Assembly: GCA_005518185.1 (NCBI GenBank)
Contig: RKSN01000001.1
Location: 744,501 to 808,500, forward strand
Origin: Chakrabartia godavariana
GTDB lineage: Bacteria; Pseudomonadota; Alphaproteobacteria; Sphingomonadales; Sphingomonadaceae
Reading direction: 5' to 3'
Length of the DNA: 64,000 nt
How positions within the stretch are numbered: position 1 is the stretch's first letter; every line of letters starts with the position of its first letter. The notes beneath the pieces are model-generated. The model was not told the DNA's origin and made no database searches. It was given only the letters and a program-made list of their open reading frames with translations. The translations under genes and the position numbers were made by a program. Shown piece after piece: positions 18,656 through 27,572 of the stretch.

Positions 18656-20275
18656 GTGGCGGGCACGGCAGCGGCATCAGACGCAGGGCAGGCGGGCGGC
18701 CAGAGGCAGCTGCAGCGCGAGCTTGACTGGAAGGATGCGTTCTGGGCGTCCAGCGGGGTCCCGGCGGGCGTTCTGCTGACCATGGGCGGCATCGCCACGA
18801 TGATCGGGCAGCCAAGCTGGGTCATCTGGATCGCCTCCATCCTGATGGGGTTTGTGCAATCCTTCGTCTATGCAGAGATTGCCGGCCTATATCCCAACAA
18901 ATCCGGCGGGGCGTCCGTCTATGGCGCTGCCGGCTGGTTGCCATATGGCAAATTCATCGCGCCCATCTCGGTGTGGTGCAACTGGCTTGCCTGGTCGCCT
19001 GTGCTGGCGCTGGGGACCAGCCTCGGCGCGGGCTATGTCATGGCAAGCCTGTTTCCGGCAGATGCCGCGATCCGGCAATGGCAGCTTGACCTCCTTCCGC
19101 TCGACTTTGTCCGGGAAGGGCTTCACCTTCGCATCAATCTCGTTTCGATCATCGCGACCGGCTTTCTGCTGCTGACCTTTGCGCTGCAGCACCATGGCGC
19201 CGCGCGTGCGGCACATTTTCAGAGAATTCTGGGCATTGCCTGCATGCTGCCGCTCCTCCTCGTCGGTATTATCCCGCTCATCACCGGAGATCTGCCGCGC
19301 GAAAATCTGTTCCCGCTTCTGCCCATCGTCCGCGATGCGGCGGGGCATATCGGGTTTGGGACATGGGATGCGGCGGGGCTGACGCTTCTGGCTGGTGCGA
19401 TGTTTGGGGCTGGGTGGTCCACCTACGGGTTTGAAACGGCTGTCTGTTACACCCGCGAATTCCGCGATCCGGCAAAGGACACCGCCCGCGCCATCTTTGC
19501 CGCGGGCCTGTTGTGCATGGCCATTTTCACCCTCGTGCCGCTCGTTTTCCAGGCATCGCTCGGGCTGGAGGGCATGCTTGATCCGTCAATCTACGATGGA
19601 TCGGGTGTGGCCAATGCGCTCGCCCGGATTTTGGGCGGCGGTGCGGTCATCGGCAATATGCTCATTGTGATGCTCATCCTGGCGCTGCTGCTGATCGTCA
19701 TGACGTCGATGATGGGTTCATCGCGCACCCTGTACCAGGCCTCGGTCGACGGATGGTTTCCGCGCTACCTGTCGCGCGTCAACAAGCATGGTGCGCCCAC
19801 AGCGGCAATGTGGACCGATCTGGTTTTCAACATCGTGCTGCTGCTCGCCTCAGACTATTTTGCGGTGCTGATGATCTCCAACGTCTGCTATTTCGTGTTC
19901 AATTTCCTCAACCTTCAGTCCGGATGGATCCACCGGATTGACCGGAGCGACTGGACGCGACCCTATCGCTGCCCGACCTGGCTGCTGACGACCGGCGCGG
20001 TCTTCGGCTTTGTGAACATGGTCTGGATGGGGGCAGGCGCGAATGTGTGGGGTGAAGGCACGCTGCGCAACGGATTGCTCGCGGTTCTGCTGATCATTCC
20101 GGTCTTCGCGTTCCGCCACTATGTTCAGGACAAAGGCCAGTTCCCGGCCTCTGATGGCAAGCAGGACGGCCCCGTCGCCCGACGGATCGTCCAGCCCAAA
20201 GCCGGGGTGCTGCCATATCTCGCTTTGCTCGCTGCCGCTGCGACCGTCGGGATCACAGCTTATCTGGCCAAGTAG
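18656..20275 (+). CDS. APC-superfamily amino acid/amine permease
   Basis: This 539-aa inner-membrane transporter starts at GTG with AGGGGAGAG ahead. About 12 hydrophobic segments are visible. The first helix region WASSGVPAGVLLTMGGIATMIG and the later MTSMMGSSRTLYQASVDGWFPRYLSRVNKHGAPTAAMW match amino acid-polyamine-organocation permeases. It follows the TonB receptor by 78 bp, separated by a hairpin, and may act as its inner-membrane partner. The substrate is not predictable. Confidence 0.85.
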   Translation: MAGTAAASDAGQAGGQRQLQRELDWKDAFWASSGVPAGVLLTMGGIATMIGQPSWVIWIASILMGFVQSFVYAEIAGLYPNKSGGASVYGAAGWLPYGKFIAPISVWCNWLAWSPVLALGTSLGAGYVMASLFPADAAIRQWQLDLLPLDFVREGLHLRINLVSIIATGFLLLTFALQHHGAARAAHFQRILGIACMLPLLLVGIIPLITGDLPRENLFPLLPIVRDAAGHIGFGTWDAAGLTLLAGAMFGAGWSTYGFETAVCYTREFRDPAKDTARAIFAAGLLCMAIFTLVPLVFQASLGLEGMLDPSIYDGSGVANALARILGGGAVIGNMLIVMLILALLLIVMTSMMGSSRTLYQASVDGWFPRYLSRVNKHGAPTAAMWTDLVFNIVLLLASDYFAVLMISNVCYFVFNFLNLQSGWIHRIDRSDWTRPYRCPTWLLTTGAVFGFVNMVWMGAGANVWGEGTLRNGLLAVLLIIPVFAFRHYVQDKGQFPASDGKQDGPVARRIVQPKAGVLPYLALLAAAATVGITAYLAK

Positions 20276-20374
20276 TGCAGGGCGTTTCTTGAGCCCCCAA
20301 GGACAGAGGGTTGCCTGCCACTCACTTGCGCGTGAGGGCAGGGGTATCTTTCCGTTGAGGCGAGGCCTCCTAGG

Positions 20375-21058
20375 TCAGTTGCCGCCGCCCGCCTTGGTTC
20401 CAAACCAGATCACATGGCGCGGCCCTTTGCCATTGCCGCGTGCGCGCACCCCGATCTCCTCGACGCGGAACCCTGCATCGGAGAGCCGCCGCGCAAATGC
20501 CTTGTCGGGCGCGGCGGACCAGACTGCCAGCACGCCGCCCGGCTTGAGCGCCGTCTTTGCGGCCTCCAGTCCACGCATCGAATAAAGCCGATCATTTCCG
20601 TCGCGGGTCAGGCCATCCGGCCCGTTGTCGACATCGAGCAGGATCGCGTCATAATCGCCGTCCGCCTTCGCGATCACAGCGACAACATCTTCCATGACGA
20701 GGCGCACGCGCGGATCATCAAGGCAGCCCGCCGCCAGATCGGCCATTGGTCCTCGCGCCCAGTCGATGATCTCGGGGACAAGCTCCGCAACCGTGACCTT
20801 CCCTGCGGCATCCAGCGCTGCAAGCGCCGCGCGCAGGGTGAAGCCCATGCCATAGCCGCCGATCAGCAGGTGGGGCGCGCTGTTCGTCGCCAGCCGGTCA
20901 CAGCTCATATCGGCCAGCGCTTCTTCCGACCCGCACATACGGCTGCTCATCAGCTCGTTGCGATCCAGCACGATCATATAGTCGCCGCCGCGCCGGAACA
21001 GCCGCAATTCCTGCCCGCCGGGGACGTGCGCGATGGCGATCAATTCTCTCGGGGTCAT
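20375..21058 (-). CDS. Spermidine-synthase-like SAM-dependent methyltransferase fold protein
   Basis: This 227-aa protein has the spermine/spermidine synthase core: LIGGYGMGFTLRAAL (nucleotide-binding glycine loop), VAELVPEIIDWARG, and YDAILLDVDNGPDGLTR, then LKPGGVLAVWSAAPD. It is shorter than true spermidine synthases and lacks their N-terminal strand domain. Many such proteins are annotated as spermidine synthase, but the real reaction is often unknown. It stands alone between the permease and a DoxX-like gene. Confidence 0.75.
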   Translation of the reverse strand: MTPRELIAIAHVPGGQELRLFRRGGDYMIVLDRNELMSSRMCGSEEALADMSCDRLATNSAPHLLIGGYGMGFTLRAALAALDAAGKVTVAELVPEIIDWARGPMADLAAGCLDDPRVRLVMEDVVAVIAKADGDYDAILLDVDNGPDGLTRDGNDRLYSMRGLEAAKTALKPGGVLAVWSAAPDKAFARRLSDAGFRVEEIGVRARGNGKGPRHVIWFGTKAGGGN

Positions 21059-21197
21059 TGCAGGCGGCTCCAGCGGGTCAGGTCATCGGTGGCCTCCGCC
21101 TTGGCGCAAGGGGCGCTGCGCAGCAATCCGAAAGCTCTTGGCGCGTCAGGAAAACAGGACGTTACAGCGGAGAAGCCCCTGGGTTGCGGTGGGGCCT

Positions 21198-21611
21198 TCA
21201 GCGAAGCGATCGATCAAACGCCCCACTCGACCAGAGGGCGGCCCAAATGAGCAGGGGCTGCGCAAGCATGCGCGGACCGTGATAGGCCCAGCCAAGGCCA
21301 TGATCGGGCCGCGCCATGTCCATGAGCAGATGATTGATGTTGGCGGGCCAGACGCACAGCGCATAGGCGGCAAGCCCCCAACCGGCCGCCACGCGCAGAC
21401 GGGGCCACCAAGGTTGTACAAGGCCAATCGCGCCGGCCATCTCGGCGATCCCGGTCAGCAGGATCACGAGAGGCGCTGCCACGACCCAGCTCGGCGTAAT
21501 CTTGAGGAAGGGATCAGGATGAAGGACGTGCAGCACGCCAGCCGCGACATAAAGACACCCAAGCAGGAGGCGCGTGATCCTCCTTCCCTGCGTATTGTTA
21601 GATCGTGTCAC
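21198..21611 (-). CDS. DoxX-like small membrane protein
   Basis: This 137-aa protein (GTG start) has four hydrophobic segments: RLLLGCLYVAAGVLHVL, APLVILLTGIAEMAGAIGLV, VAAGWGLAAYALCVWPANI and QPLLIWAALWSSGAF. The arrangement and LLTGIAEMAGAIGL match DoxX/DoxD-like families of unknown or redox-related function. It is the last chromosomal gene before the left end of the integrated element. The exact start is uncertain. Confidence 0.68.
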   Translation of the reverse strand: MTRSNNTQGRRITRLLLGCLYVAAGVLHVLHPDPFLKITPSWVVAAPLVILLTGIAEMAGAIGLVQPWWPRLRVAAGWGLAAYALCVWPANINHLLMDMARPDHGLGWAYHGPRMLAQPLLIWAALWSSGAFDRSLR

Positions 21612-21696
21612 GAAACGCCCGCTCCCCCGTTCGTTCTGACCCTAACACCAATCCGGGTAGAGCTCTATCAGAGACATGTTGGATGGGGGGAGGGGC

Positions 21697-21710
21697 TGGC
21701 GGAGCGGGAG
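21697..21710. repeat. attL: 14-bp direct repeat of the tRNA-Ser 3' end
   Basis: TGGCGGAGCGGGAG here is identical to 31667-31680, which is the reverse complement of the last 14 bases (including CCA) of tRNA-Ser(GGA). It lies 160 bp before the integrase gene and marks the left boundary of the element. The repeat stops exactly at both ends (flanking bases differ). Confidence 0.75.
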
Positions 21711-21872
21711 TCCGCCGAACATATGCTCCATCTCGTTCGCTTGTGACTACTAAAGTAGCTGTAAAGCTAGGTAAAATATACATTGTCAAGGATACGGCGT
21801 TCGAGATTGTTCGCTTGCGTTTCACCGAAGAGCACCTATTTTCGGGGAACGGTTTTGGGAACGAAAGAGACA

Positions 21873-23147
21873 ATGCCAAAGAAACTAAGCCATGCGCTGA
21901 CCCAGTTGCAGGTGAAGAACGCGAAACCCGGTCGGCATGCTGACGGAGGCGGACTGCACCTATTGGTCAAGGAAAGCGGTGCGCGGTCATGGGTGTTTCG
22001 GTTCATGCTGAACGGTCGGTCAAGGGACCTCGGGCTTTCACGCTGCCCAGAAGCAGCCGCACTCTTGCGGGCAACTGGAGGGGGAGAACTTTCGCTTGCG
22101 CAGGCACGTGACATCGCGGCCATCTATCGGCTGAAGGTGAAGGCCGGGATTGATCCCCTTGAAGAGCGCGAACAGGATGCAGCGAACAGGGCATCGGCAG
22201 TAACTGCCGCGAAGGCCAAGGCGATCACATTCAAAGCTGCCGCCGAAGCGTACATCTCCGCTAACGAGGGAAGCTGGCGCAACGACAAGCATCGTCAACA
22301 GTGGCGCAACACGCTCGTATCGTATGTTTATCCGGTCATCGGAGAACTACCCGTTGCCAGCGTTACTACTTCCCATGTGTTGGACATCATCGAGCCGATT
22401 TGGGCCACGAAAGCTGAAACGGCGAGCCGTATTCGGGGCAGGATCGAGACTGTTCTGGATGCCGCGAAGGCCCGTGGGTACCGCGAAGGGGAAAATCCCG
22501 CTCGGTGGCGCGGTCATATTGCCCAGATACTTCCGGCCCGGTCACGCCTTGCGCGCGGTCACCATAAGGCAATGCCATACAATGACGTAGCGGCCTTCCT
22601 CTCAGAACTGCGCGCGAAACAGGCGGTGGCAGCCTTGGCGCTGGAGTTCACGATCCTGACCGCTGCTCGCACCAGTGAGGTGACAGATATGACGTGGGAT
22701 GAAGTAGACATGGCCAAAGCCCTGTGGACTATCCCCGCGAAGCGCATGAAGGCTGGCCGCGAACATCGCGTGCCACTCTCAAAGCGGGCTGTAGAGATAC
22801 TGGAGAAGGTTAAGGATTTGGGCCAGGGCTCGGTGTTTCCGGGCAATAGGGGGAAATTGTCCTCTATGGCTATGGCAATGCTGCTTCGCCGCATGGGGCG
22901 CGATGAGACAGTTCACGGCTTCAGGTCCGCGTTCCGGGATTGGGCTGCGGAATGCACCGGCTATCCACGTGAGGTCTGCGAAATGGCGCTTGCGCACGTT
23001 ATCGGAAACAAGGCCGAGGCAGCATATCGGCGCGGAGATCTGTTCGAAAAGCGTCGGCTGTTGATGGATGAGTGGACTGCATTCTGCCTGCCACCTGCGG
23101 GAGCAAGCCCGAATGTCTCATCCATTCGCCTCGGACTTGCAGACTGA
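21873..23147 (+). CDS. int: P4-type tyrosine integrase
   Basis: This 424-aa site-specific recombinase should insert and excise the island at tRNA-Ser. Residues about 1-95 are the N-terminal DUF4102-like domain (GGGLHLLVKESGARSWVFRFMLNGRSRDLGLS). The core-binding SAM-like domain follows (FKAAAEAYISANEGSWRN). The catalytic domain shows Arg in TAARTSEVTDMTWDEVD, the HxxR box VHGFRSAFRDW, His in LAHVIGNKAEAAYRRGD and the Tyr nucleophile in AAYRR. The ATG at 21873 gives the normal family length; an upstream frame extension was rejected. Its stop overlaps the next gene by one base. Confidence 0.93.
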   Translation: MPKKLSHALTQLQVKNAKPGRHADGGGLHLLVKESGARSWVFRFMLNGRSRDLGLSRCPEAAALLRATGGGELSLAQARDIAAIYRLKVKAGIDPLEEREQDAANRASAVTAAKAKAITFKAAAEAYISANEGSWRNDKHRQQWRNTLVSYVYPVIGELPVASVTTSHVLDIIEPIWATKAETASRIRGRIETVLDAAKARGYREGENPARWRGHIAQILPARSRLARGHHKAMPYNDVAAFLSELRAKQAVAALALEFTILTAARTSEVTDMTWDEVDMAKALWTIPAKRMKAGREHRVPLSKRAVEILEKVKDLGQGSVFPGNRGKLSSMAMAMLLRRMGRDETVHGFRSAFRDWAAECTGYPREVCEMALAHVIGNKAEAAYRRGDLFEKRRLLMDEWTAFCLPPAGASPNVSSIRLGLAD

Positions 23148-23764
23148 TGGCTCTTATCGCGCCCAGCACACCCTTTTTAAAGCTGTCCGAAGCTTTGACT
23201 TGGATAGCCTTTGGGGACGTGTCGAACTCTGACATCCATTGGACGAACTACAGCAAAGCGAAACAACAGCTTGCAGACGCTTTGGAAGCGTTCGCCACTG
23301 CTGCTAGCCGGGAGGAAATTTCCGTTCTTGGGAAGCTAGTTGAGAACCACTTGGTCGACCCAGACGCTTGCAACACCGACACCATCCCTGCGAACCGGTT
23401 CCATGATTTCCGTCAGTACGATCAATCTCATTGCGGACTTCGTTTTGGAAGGGGACTGTTCGGATTTCCAGACGCGCAGGGCTACTGCATCATCAACGAG
23501 AACATGCATGGAGGAAGGCAACAATTCTACCGTGACGTCTTGGTGGAGAGGACTAGCCTACTGAGTGCATTTCCCGTCGCTGCTGTGGGTGTGAAGACTA
23601 CATATGACGATGCCGTGCAGTGGTGTCGGGAGTGGATCGCAGGCGGGCGTGGGAACGACCAGAACAAGGCTTGGCAGAAATTTAAATCTGATCCCCAATT
23701 CGACAACTGCTCGCGCGACAACTGGTTCCGTCCGGCTTGGGAGACGGCAAAGACAACGATATAA
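23147..23764 (+). CDS. Unknown 205-aa protein coupled to the integrase
   Basis: I do not recognise this protein. Its ATG overlaps the integrase stop (TGATG), so it is probably translated with it. The N-terminus (FLKLSEALTWIAFGD, KAKQQLADALEAFATAASREE) looks helical. The centre contains CGLRFGRGLFGFP and the C-terminal part AVQWCREWIAGGRGNDQNKAWQKFKSDPQFDNCSRDNWFRPAWETAK. The C-terminal pattern resembles small proteins often found beside integrases. No membrane segment or signal peptide is seen. A role in recombination directionality or element maintenance is possible but unproven. Confidence 0.7.
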   Translation: MALIAPSTPFLKLSEALTWIAFGDVSNSDIHWTNYSKAKQQLADALEAFATAASREEISVLGKLVENHLVDPDACNTDTIPANRFHDFRQYDQSHCGLRFGRGLFGFPDAQGYCIINENMHGGRQQFYRDVLVERTSLLSAFPVAAVGVKTTYDDAVQWCREWIAGGRGNDQNKAWQKFKSDPQFDNCSRDNWFRPAWETAKTTI

Positions 23765-23869
23765 CAAGGGAAGAGAAATGCGGCGGCGTCGCGCGAGAGT
23801 TCAGTTTCCCGCGCGAGAATGTGGTCCCATTTGGACGGTTCCGATCAATTCGAACCGAAAGCAAACTTC

Positions 23870-24055
23870 ATGGACCATCATCCACCCCACGTGCCGCTTG
23901 CATATTCAATCAGGCAGGCATGCGAAGTGTCTTCCCTAGGGAAGACGACGCTCTACCGCCACGCGCAGCGTGGCAATCTCCGTCTGGTACGGGTCGGAGG
24001 GCGCACCGTAATCCCAGCTGATAGCCTACACGCTCTTCTCGGCAAGGGTGACTAA
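23870..24055 (+). CDS. AlpA/excisionase-like HTH protein
   Basis: This 61-aa protein has a MerR-like winged helix: YSIRQACEVSSLGKTTLYRHAQRGNLRLVRVGGRTVIPADSLHALL. Such small proteins in P4-like elements regulate integrase or act as excision factors. It ends eight bases inside the next gene if that gene uses its GTG start, which suggests coupling to the primase. Confidence 0.82.
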   Translation: MDHHPPHVPLAYSIRQACEVSSLGKTTLYRHAQRGNLRLVRVGGRTVIPADSLHALLGKGD

Positions 24056-24593
24056 GATGCACCCGGCCCTCAAATTTCTAACTCTTCTCGACCCAGCGCC
24101 ATCTGCCACGTTTAACATCGAAACCTTCACCGACCTGCCGAAAGGCGTAGTGAAGCCGAAGCCTGACCCCCTGTGCACTCGCTATGCGAACTTGTCGCTG
24201 GCCGGAGTGGCCGAGATCATCGCCAACCTAGAGATGCTGAACGAAGCTGGTGCAGCGGTCTACGTCGCGGTCAACCAATGCAAAGGTCATCGCAGTAAGG
24301 ACAACGTCACGCGTGTGCGTGGCGTCCATGCCGATTTTGACGGGGTGGCAGCAGAAGTCCTTTCCGCAATCCGCTTGCGCCTGAAGCCCACTATCGAGGT
24401 CCAGTCTAGCGGCCCGGGGAACTGTCACTTCTACTGGCTCCTCGATCAAGGTGAAGAAATGTCCTCGGAATGGGCTGAGAGCATCAATCGCGGCCTTGTC
24501 GAATTGGGCGCTGACCGCGCTGCGATCGATGTGTCTCGCCTCCTTCGCCTCCCCGGCTTCCGCCACATGAAGCACCGTGAAGGGAGGGCATGA
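24048..24593 (+). CDS. RepB-like primase domain protein
   Basis: This 181-aa protein (GTG 24048; ATG 24057 also possible) matches the RepB/archaeo-eukaryotic primase-like domain found in plasmid and island primase-helicases. The stretch VRGVHADFDGVAAEVL carries the Asp pair expected for metal binding, QSSGPGNCHFYWLL and DRAAIDVSRLLRLPGFRHMKH match the family's core. Usually this domain continues into an SF3 helicase in one polypeptide. Here it ends in an ATGA overlap with the helicase gene. Confidence 0.78.
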   Translation: MTKMHPALKFLTLLDPAPSATFNIETFTDLPKGVVKPKPDPLCTRYANLSLAGVAEIIANLEMLNEAGAAVYVAVNQCKGHRSKDNVTRVRGVHADFDGVAAEVLSAIRLRLKPTIEVQSSGPGNCHFYWLLDQGEEMSSEWAESINRGLVELGADRAAIDVSRLLRLPGFRHMKHREGRA

Positions 24594-26485
24594 GAGTGGG
24601 CATCCATATTTTACCGGAACAGCTCTGCCCAACGGTCATGGTCGTGGATAGCGGCCCGCGCTATAGCGCCAGCGCAATTGACGCGGCATTCCCGAAAGCA
24701 TCGCCAAAACCCAAACCCATGCCTGAGACGTCGAAAGGCACGGATGTGGCGGCGCCTCTGGTGCCGGAGCATCGCGCTATCGTAGAGGCGGCAGCGGCGC
24801 ATTTGGCGCAGGCCAATCCGAAGCTGTGGTCGGGCGCATGGGATGCCGTCCTGACTTTCGGAAAGAAGCAGGTATTTTCGAGCCAGTCTGAAGCTGACAT
24901 GTCGCTGGCGTCCCGCATCGCGCGCCATTTGGCCGACCAAGGTGTCGCTGCCGAACTGCTCTCTCCACTGACCGAAGCCGTATTTGATCGCTCCGGCCTA
25001 GCCAAACGGGACAAGTGGCAGACCCGCGACGACTACAGGCACCGCACTATCACCCGCGCATGTGCATCTGTGACCGCCGCAGCCAGTATCCCCTACGCGA
25101 GTACGTTGGCAACGACATCTGGCCCACACGTTGACTGGTCCCTTCATGGGGATGTTCGCAACGCGCGCTTCTTCGCTGATAAATGGAACGGCCAATTGGC
25201 GTACGTTCATGAACGCAAGAGGTGGATGCACTGGACCTCAAGCCGCTGGGCGATGTGCGTTGCCGGAGAAGAAATTGAGCGCGCCAAAGAGACGTGCCAA
25301 GCCCTCTATAAGGCGGCGGGTCAAGAACTGGCGCTAGAGCCCGAAAAGGCACAGAAGTTGGCTCGTGAAGCTGCCCAGGCGCATTTGTCGCCGCGCATCA
25401 AAGCGATGGTGGGCCTTGCCCAGTCGGACCCCATGCTCGCCGTATCTTCCACCCGCCTTGATGCGGACAACTTACTTCTCGGCGTCGGGAATGGTGTGGT
25501 CGATCTTCACAAGGCATCGCTCCGGAGCAACGAGCCGGGGCTGTTTATCACGCGCTACTGCAATGCCGACTTTGACCCAGACGCAGGCTGCCCTCGCTGG
25601 TTGCAGTTTCTCGAAGAAGTCTTCCAAGGCGATCAGGCAACTATCACGTCTGTTCAACGCTTGCTGGGTTATACCCTGACGGGGTTGAGCACCGAGGAGT
25701 TCCTCGTCTTCTGCGTTGGGTTCGGGGCCAACGGAAAGTCGATCTTCGGGAACGTCGTCGCGCACATCGTGGGTGACTACGCCAAGACAGCGCCATCTAC
25801 GCTGCTGGCTGCCCGGAGGGGGGATGACCATTCACCACGCGGCGATGTGGCTATGCTTGATGGGGTTCGCATGGTGTCCGTCAACGAACTTCCCGCAGGG
25901 ATGCGGCTCGACGAACAGGTCGTCAAACAGCTGGCAGGCCGGGAACCTATTTCCGCTCGCCAGCTATACGGGGAGTTTTTCACGTACCAACCCCGGTTTA
26001 GCGTCTGGGTCCGCACAAACCACAAGCCAATCATCAAGGGCGATGATGACGGTATCTGGCGTCGGATCGTGGTGGTGCCGTTCCGCCGTAAGTTCGAACC
26101 TCATGAACGCGACCCCGATCTTGAGGCCAAGCTGCTTGCTGAGTGTGACGGCATCCTGCGTTGGATGGTTGAAGGTGCCCAAAAATATCTGAAGCAGGGT
26201 ATTTATTTCAGCCCGGCCATGCAGGCAGAGCGCCAGCAATTCCGCAAAGACAGCGATATACTGGGCGAATTCCTTGAAGAACGCACCGTCGGTCAGCCCG
26301 GAGGCAAGGTAGAGCAGACCTACCTATACTCGAAATGGGCCGCATGGTGCGAAGGGAACGGGACCCATCCGGGAGCCAAGAAGACCTTTACTCAGCGCCT
26401 TGCAGAACGCGGATTTCCGGCCGGAAAGAGCGACGGGAAGCGCTTTTACGTCGGACTCCAAGTCAGCCCGAGCAACCTTCTTTAA
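24590..26485 (+). CDS. P4/D5-type SF3 DNA helicase
   Basis: This 631-aa protein is the replicative helicase of the island. The D5 N-terminal region (about 335-370, QFLEEVFQGDQATITSVQRLLGYTLTG) precedes the SF3 ATPase: Walker A GFGANGKSIFGN (about 378-389), Walker B-like MLDGVRMVSVNELP, and motif C SVWVRTNHKPII with the sensor Asn, then GIWRRIVVVPF. The first 35 residues read as the continuation of RepB-like primases, so the primase-helicase appears split over two overlapping genes. Confidence 0.88.
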   Translation: MRVGIHILPEQLCPTVMVVDSGPRYSASAIDAAFPKASPKPKPMPETSKGTDVAAPLVPEHRAIVEAAAAHLAQANPKLWSGAWDAVLTFGKKQVFSSQSEADMSLASRIARHLADQGVAAELLSPLTEAVFDRSGLAKRDKWQTRDDYRHRTITRACASVTAAASIPYASTLATTSGPHVDWSLHGDVRNARFFADKWNGQLAYVHERKRWMHWTSSRWAMCVAGEEIERAKETCQALYKAAGQELALEPEKAQKLAREAAQAHLSPRIKAMVGLAQSDPMLAVSSTRLDADNLLLGVGNGVVDLHKASLRSNEPGLFITRYCNADFDPDAGCPRWLQFLEEVFQGDQATITSVQRLLGYTLTGLSTEEFLVFCVGFGANGKSIFGNVVAHIVGDYAKTAPSTLLAARRGDDHSPRGDVAMLDGVRMVSVNELPAGMRLDEQVVKQLAGREPISARQLYGEFFTYQPRFSVWVRTNHKPIIKGDDDGIWRRIVVVPFRRKFEPHERDPDLEAKLLAECDGILRWMVEGAQKYLKQGIYFSPAMQAERQQFRKDSDILGEFLEERTVGQPGGKVEQTYLYSKWAAWCEGNGTHPGAKKTFTQRLAERGFPAGKSDGKRFYVGLQVSPSNLL

Positions 26486-26488
26486 CAC

Positions 26489-26593
26489 AGGGCGGGGAGG
26501 GCAGGATCAGGGGCCATTTGCGTAAACTTTGTTATATTGAAATCCCGTAAGGGACTTTACGCAAAACCCCCTCAATCCTGCCCTTCCTGCCCT
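26489..26593. repeat. 39-bp imperfect inverted repeat after the helicase gene
   Basis: The arm 26489-26527 is largely complementary to 26555-26593, with the cores TTTGCGTAAA (26517-26526) and TTTACGCAAA (26556-26565), and outer G-rich/C-rich tracts containing GGGCAGGAT/ATCCTGCCC. The loop is about 27 bases and AT-rich. It lies between the helicase and an unknown gene. It could be a terminator, a replication structure or a protein-binding dyad. Confidence 0.65.
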
Positions 26594-26625
26594 GCCAACC
26601 ACAACCCAGAAGCAGGATATTGAAG

Positions 26626-27150
26626 ATGACCAAGATGACCCCTCGCACCGTATTCCTCCGTGCGATCGAAGACCGTATCACTAGCCGCCCGTTCGAAACC
26701 ATCAGCGCATACAAAGTCCGGGAGAGCCGGGACAACATCGCCCATGTGGTCGCGACATTGACCGAAATCATCTCCGTGGTGTCGAGCGGCAAAGCCCACT
26801 CCGTGCCTATCCTCCTTGGAGGCTGCACAACCGACGATAAGGCCAACTGGCTGAAAGACCTGCCCAGCAATCTCGCAGGTGAACTTGGTGGAAATCTTGT
26901 CCCAGCTATCCACGCCCTCACTGAGGAAGGCGTTCCACAAGTGGCAATCACGAGCTGTGTCCAGTCGATCAAAGAGGACGTTAACAGGCTTCTGGAGAAT
27001 TGTGGCATCATGCAGGCTGAGACTAGCCGTACCGTCAAAGATGAATACGCCCGGATGAAGGCGGGCCACTCTGAAATGCTGCGCATTTGCAAGGATGCTC
27101 TACGCATCGCCGATAGGGCAGTCGCGCTATGTGATACCCACGGGGTGTAA
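26626..27150 (+). CDS. Unknown 174-aa island protein
   Basis: I do not recognise this protein. It starts at ATG 26626 with AGGA ten bases upstream. It is predicted soluble and mostly helical (ESRDNIAHVVATLTEIISVVSSG, VQSIKEDVNRLLENCGIM, SEMLRICKDALRIADRAVALC), with no signal peptide and a few scattered cysteines. It sits between the helicase/inverted repeat and a small Cys/His protein, so it is probably an island function. Confidence 0.6.
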   Translation: MTKMTPRTVFLRAIEDRITSRPFETISAYKVRESRDNIAHVVATLTEIISVVSSGKAHSVPILLGGCTTDDKANWLKDLPSNLAGELGGNLVPAIHALTEEGVPQVAITSCVQSIKEDVNRLLENCGIMQAETSRTVKDEYARMKAGHSEMLRICKDALRIADRAVALCDTHGV

Positions 27151-27263
27151 GGTGTGGTCGATCTGTTCGCTTTACATGGGGCGCTTTCGATGAGGTAAGC
27201 GCACAAAAATTCAGTGCCCGTCTGCCTCACGCTTTGGCCGATGTAATTTACGAGATTTGGCCG

Positions 27264-27572
27264 ATGCCTCTCCCCAACATCACATCCGGTAAGGCGCAAC
27301 GTTGCCGGGCCACGTGTAAGGCAAGGGGGGATCAGTGTCGTAACCCAGCCGCTTACCAGATGAAGGTCTGCCGCTTCCATGGTGCGAAGCGACCAGAAGC
27401 CATCATGCGAGGTGCGAACCACCCGCAATATAAACATGGGAAAGAGACGCTCGACGCCAAAGCTGAGCGCCATCAGAGGCTTGCGGAGCTAAGGGAACTG
27501 GAGGCACTATCATTCGCATTGGGATTGGCCACAGGGCCAAGGTGGCGCGGCAGGAAGCCGAAACTTTACTGA
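27264..27572 (+). CDS. Small Cys/His-motif island protein
   Basis: This 102-aa protein contains the pattern CRATCKARGDQCRNPAAYQM then CRFHGA, a Cys/His arrangement that recurs in small proteins of phages and islands, probably binding metal. The C-terminal half is basic and helical (KAERHQRLAELRELEALSFALGL). ATG 27264 was chosen; an upstream TTG would add ten residues. Its function is unknown. Confidence 0.62.
   Translation: MPLPNITSGKAQRCRATCKARGDQCRNPAAYQMKVCRFHGAKRPEAIMRGANHPQYKHGKETLDAKAERHQRLAELRELEALSFALGLATGPRWRGRKPKLY

Noticed and set aside
21605-21943. Short plus-strand frame spanning the left att site
   Set aside because: It crosses the integration boundary, overlaps the integrase start in another frame and has no known motifs.
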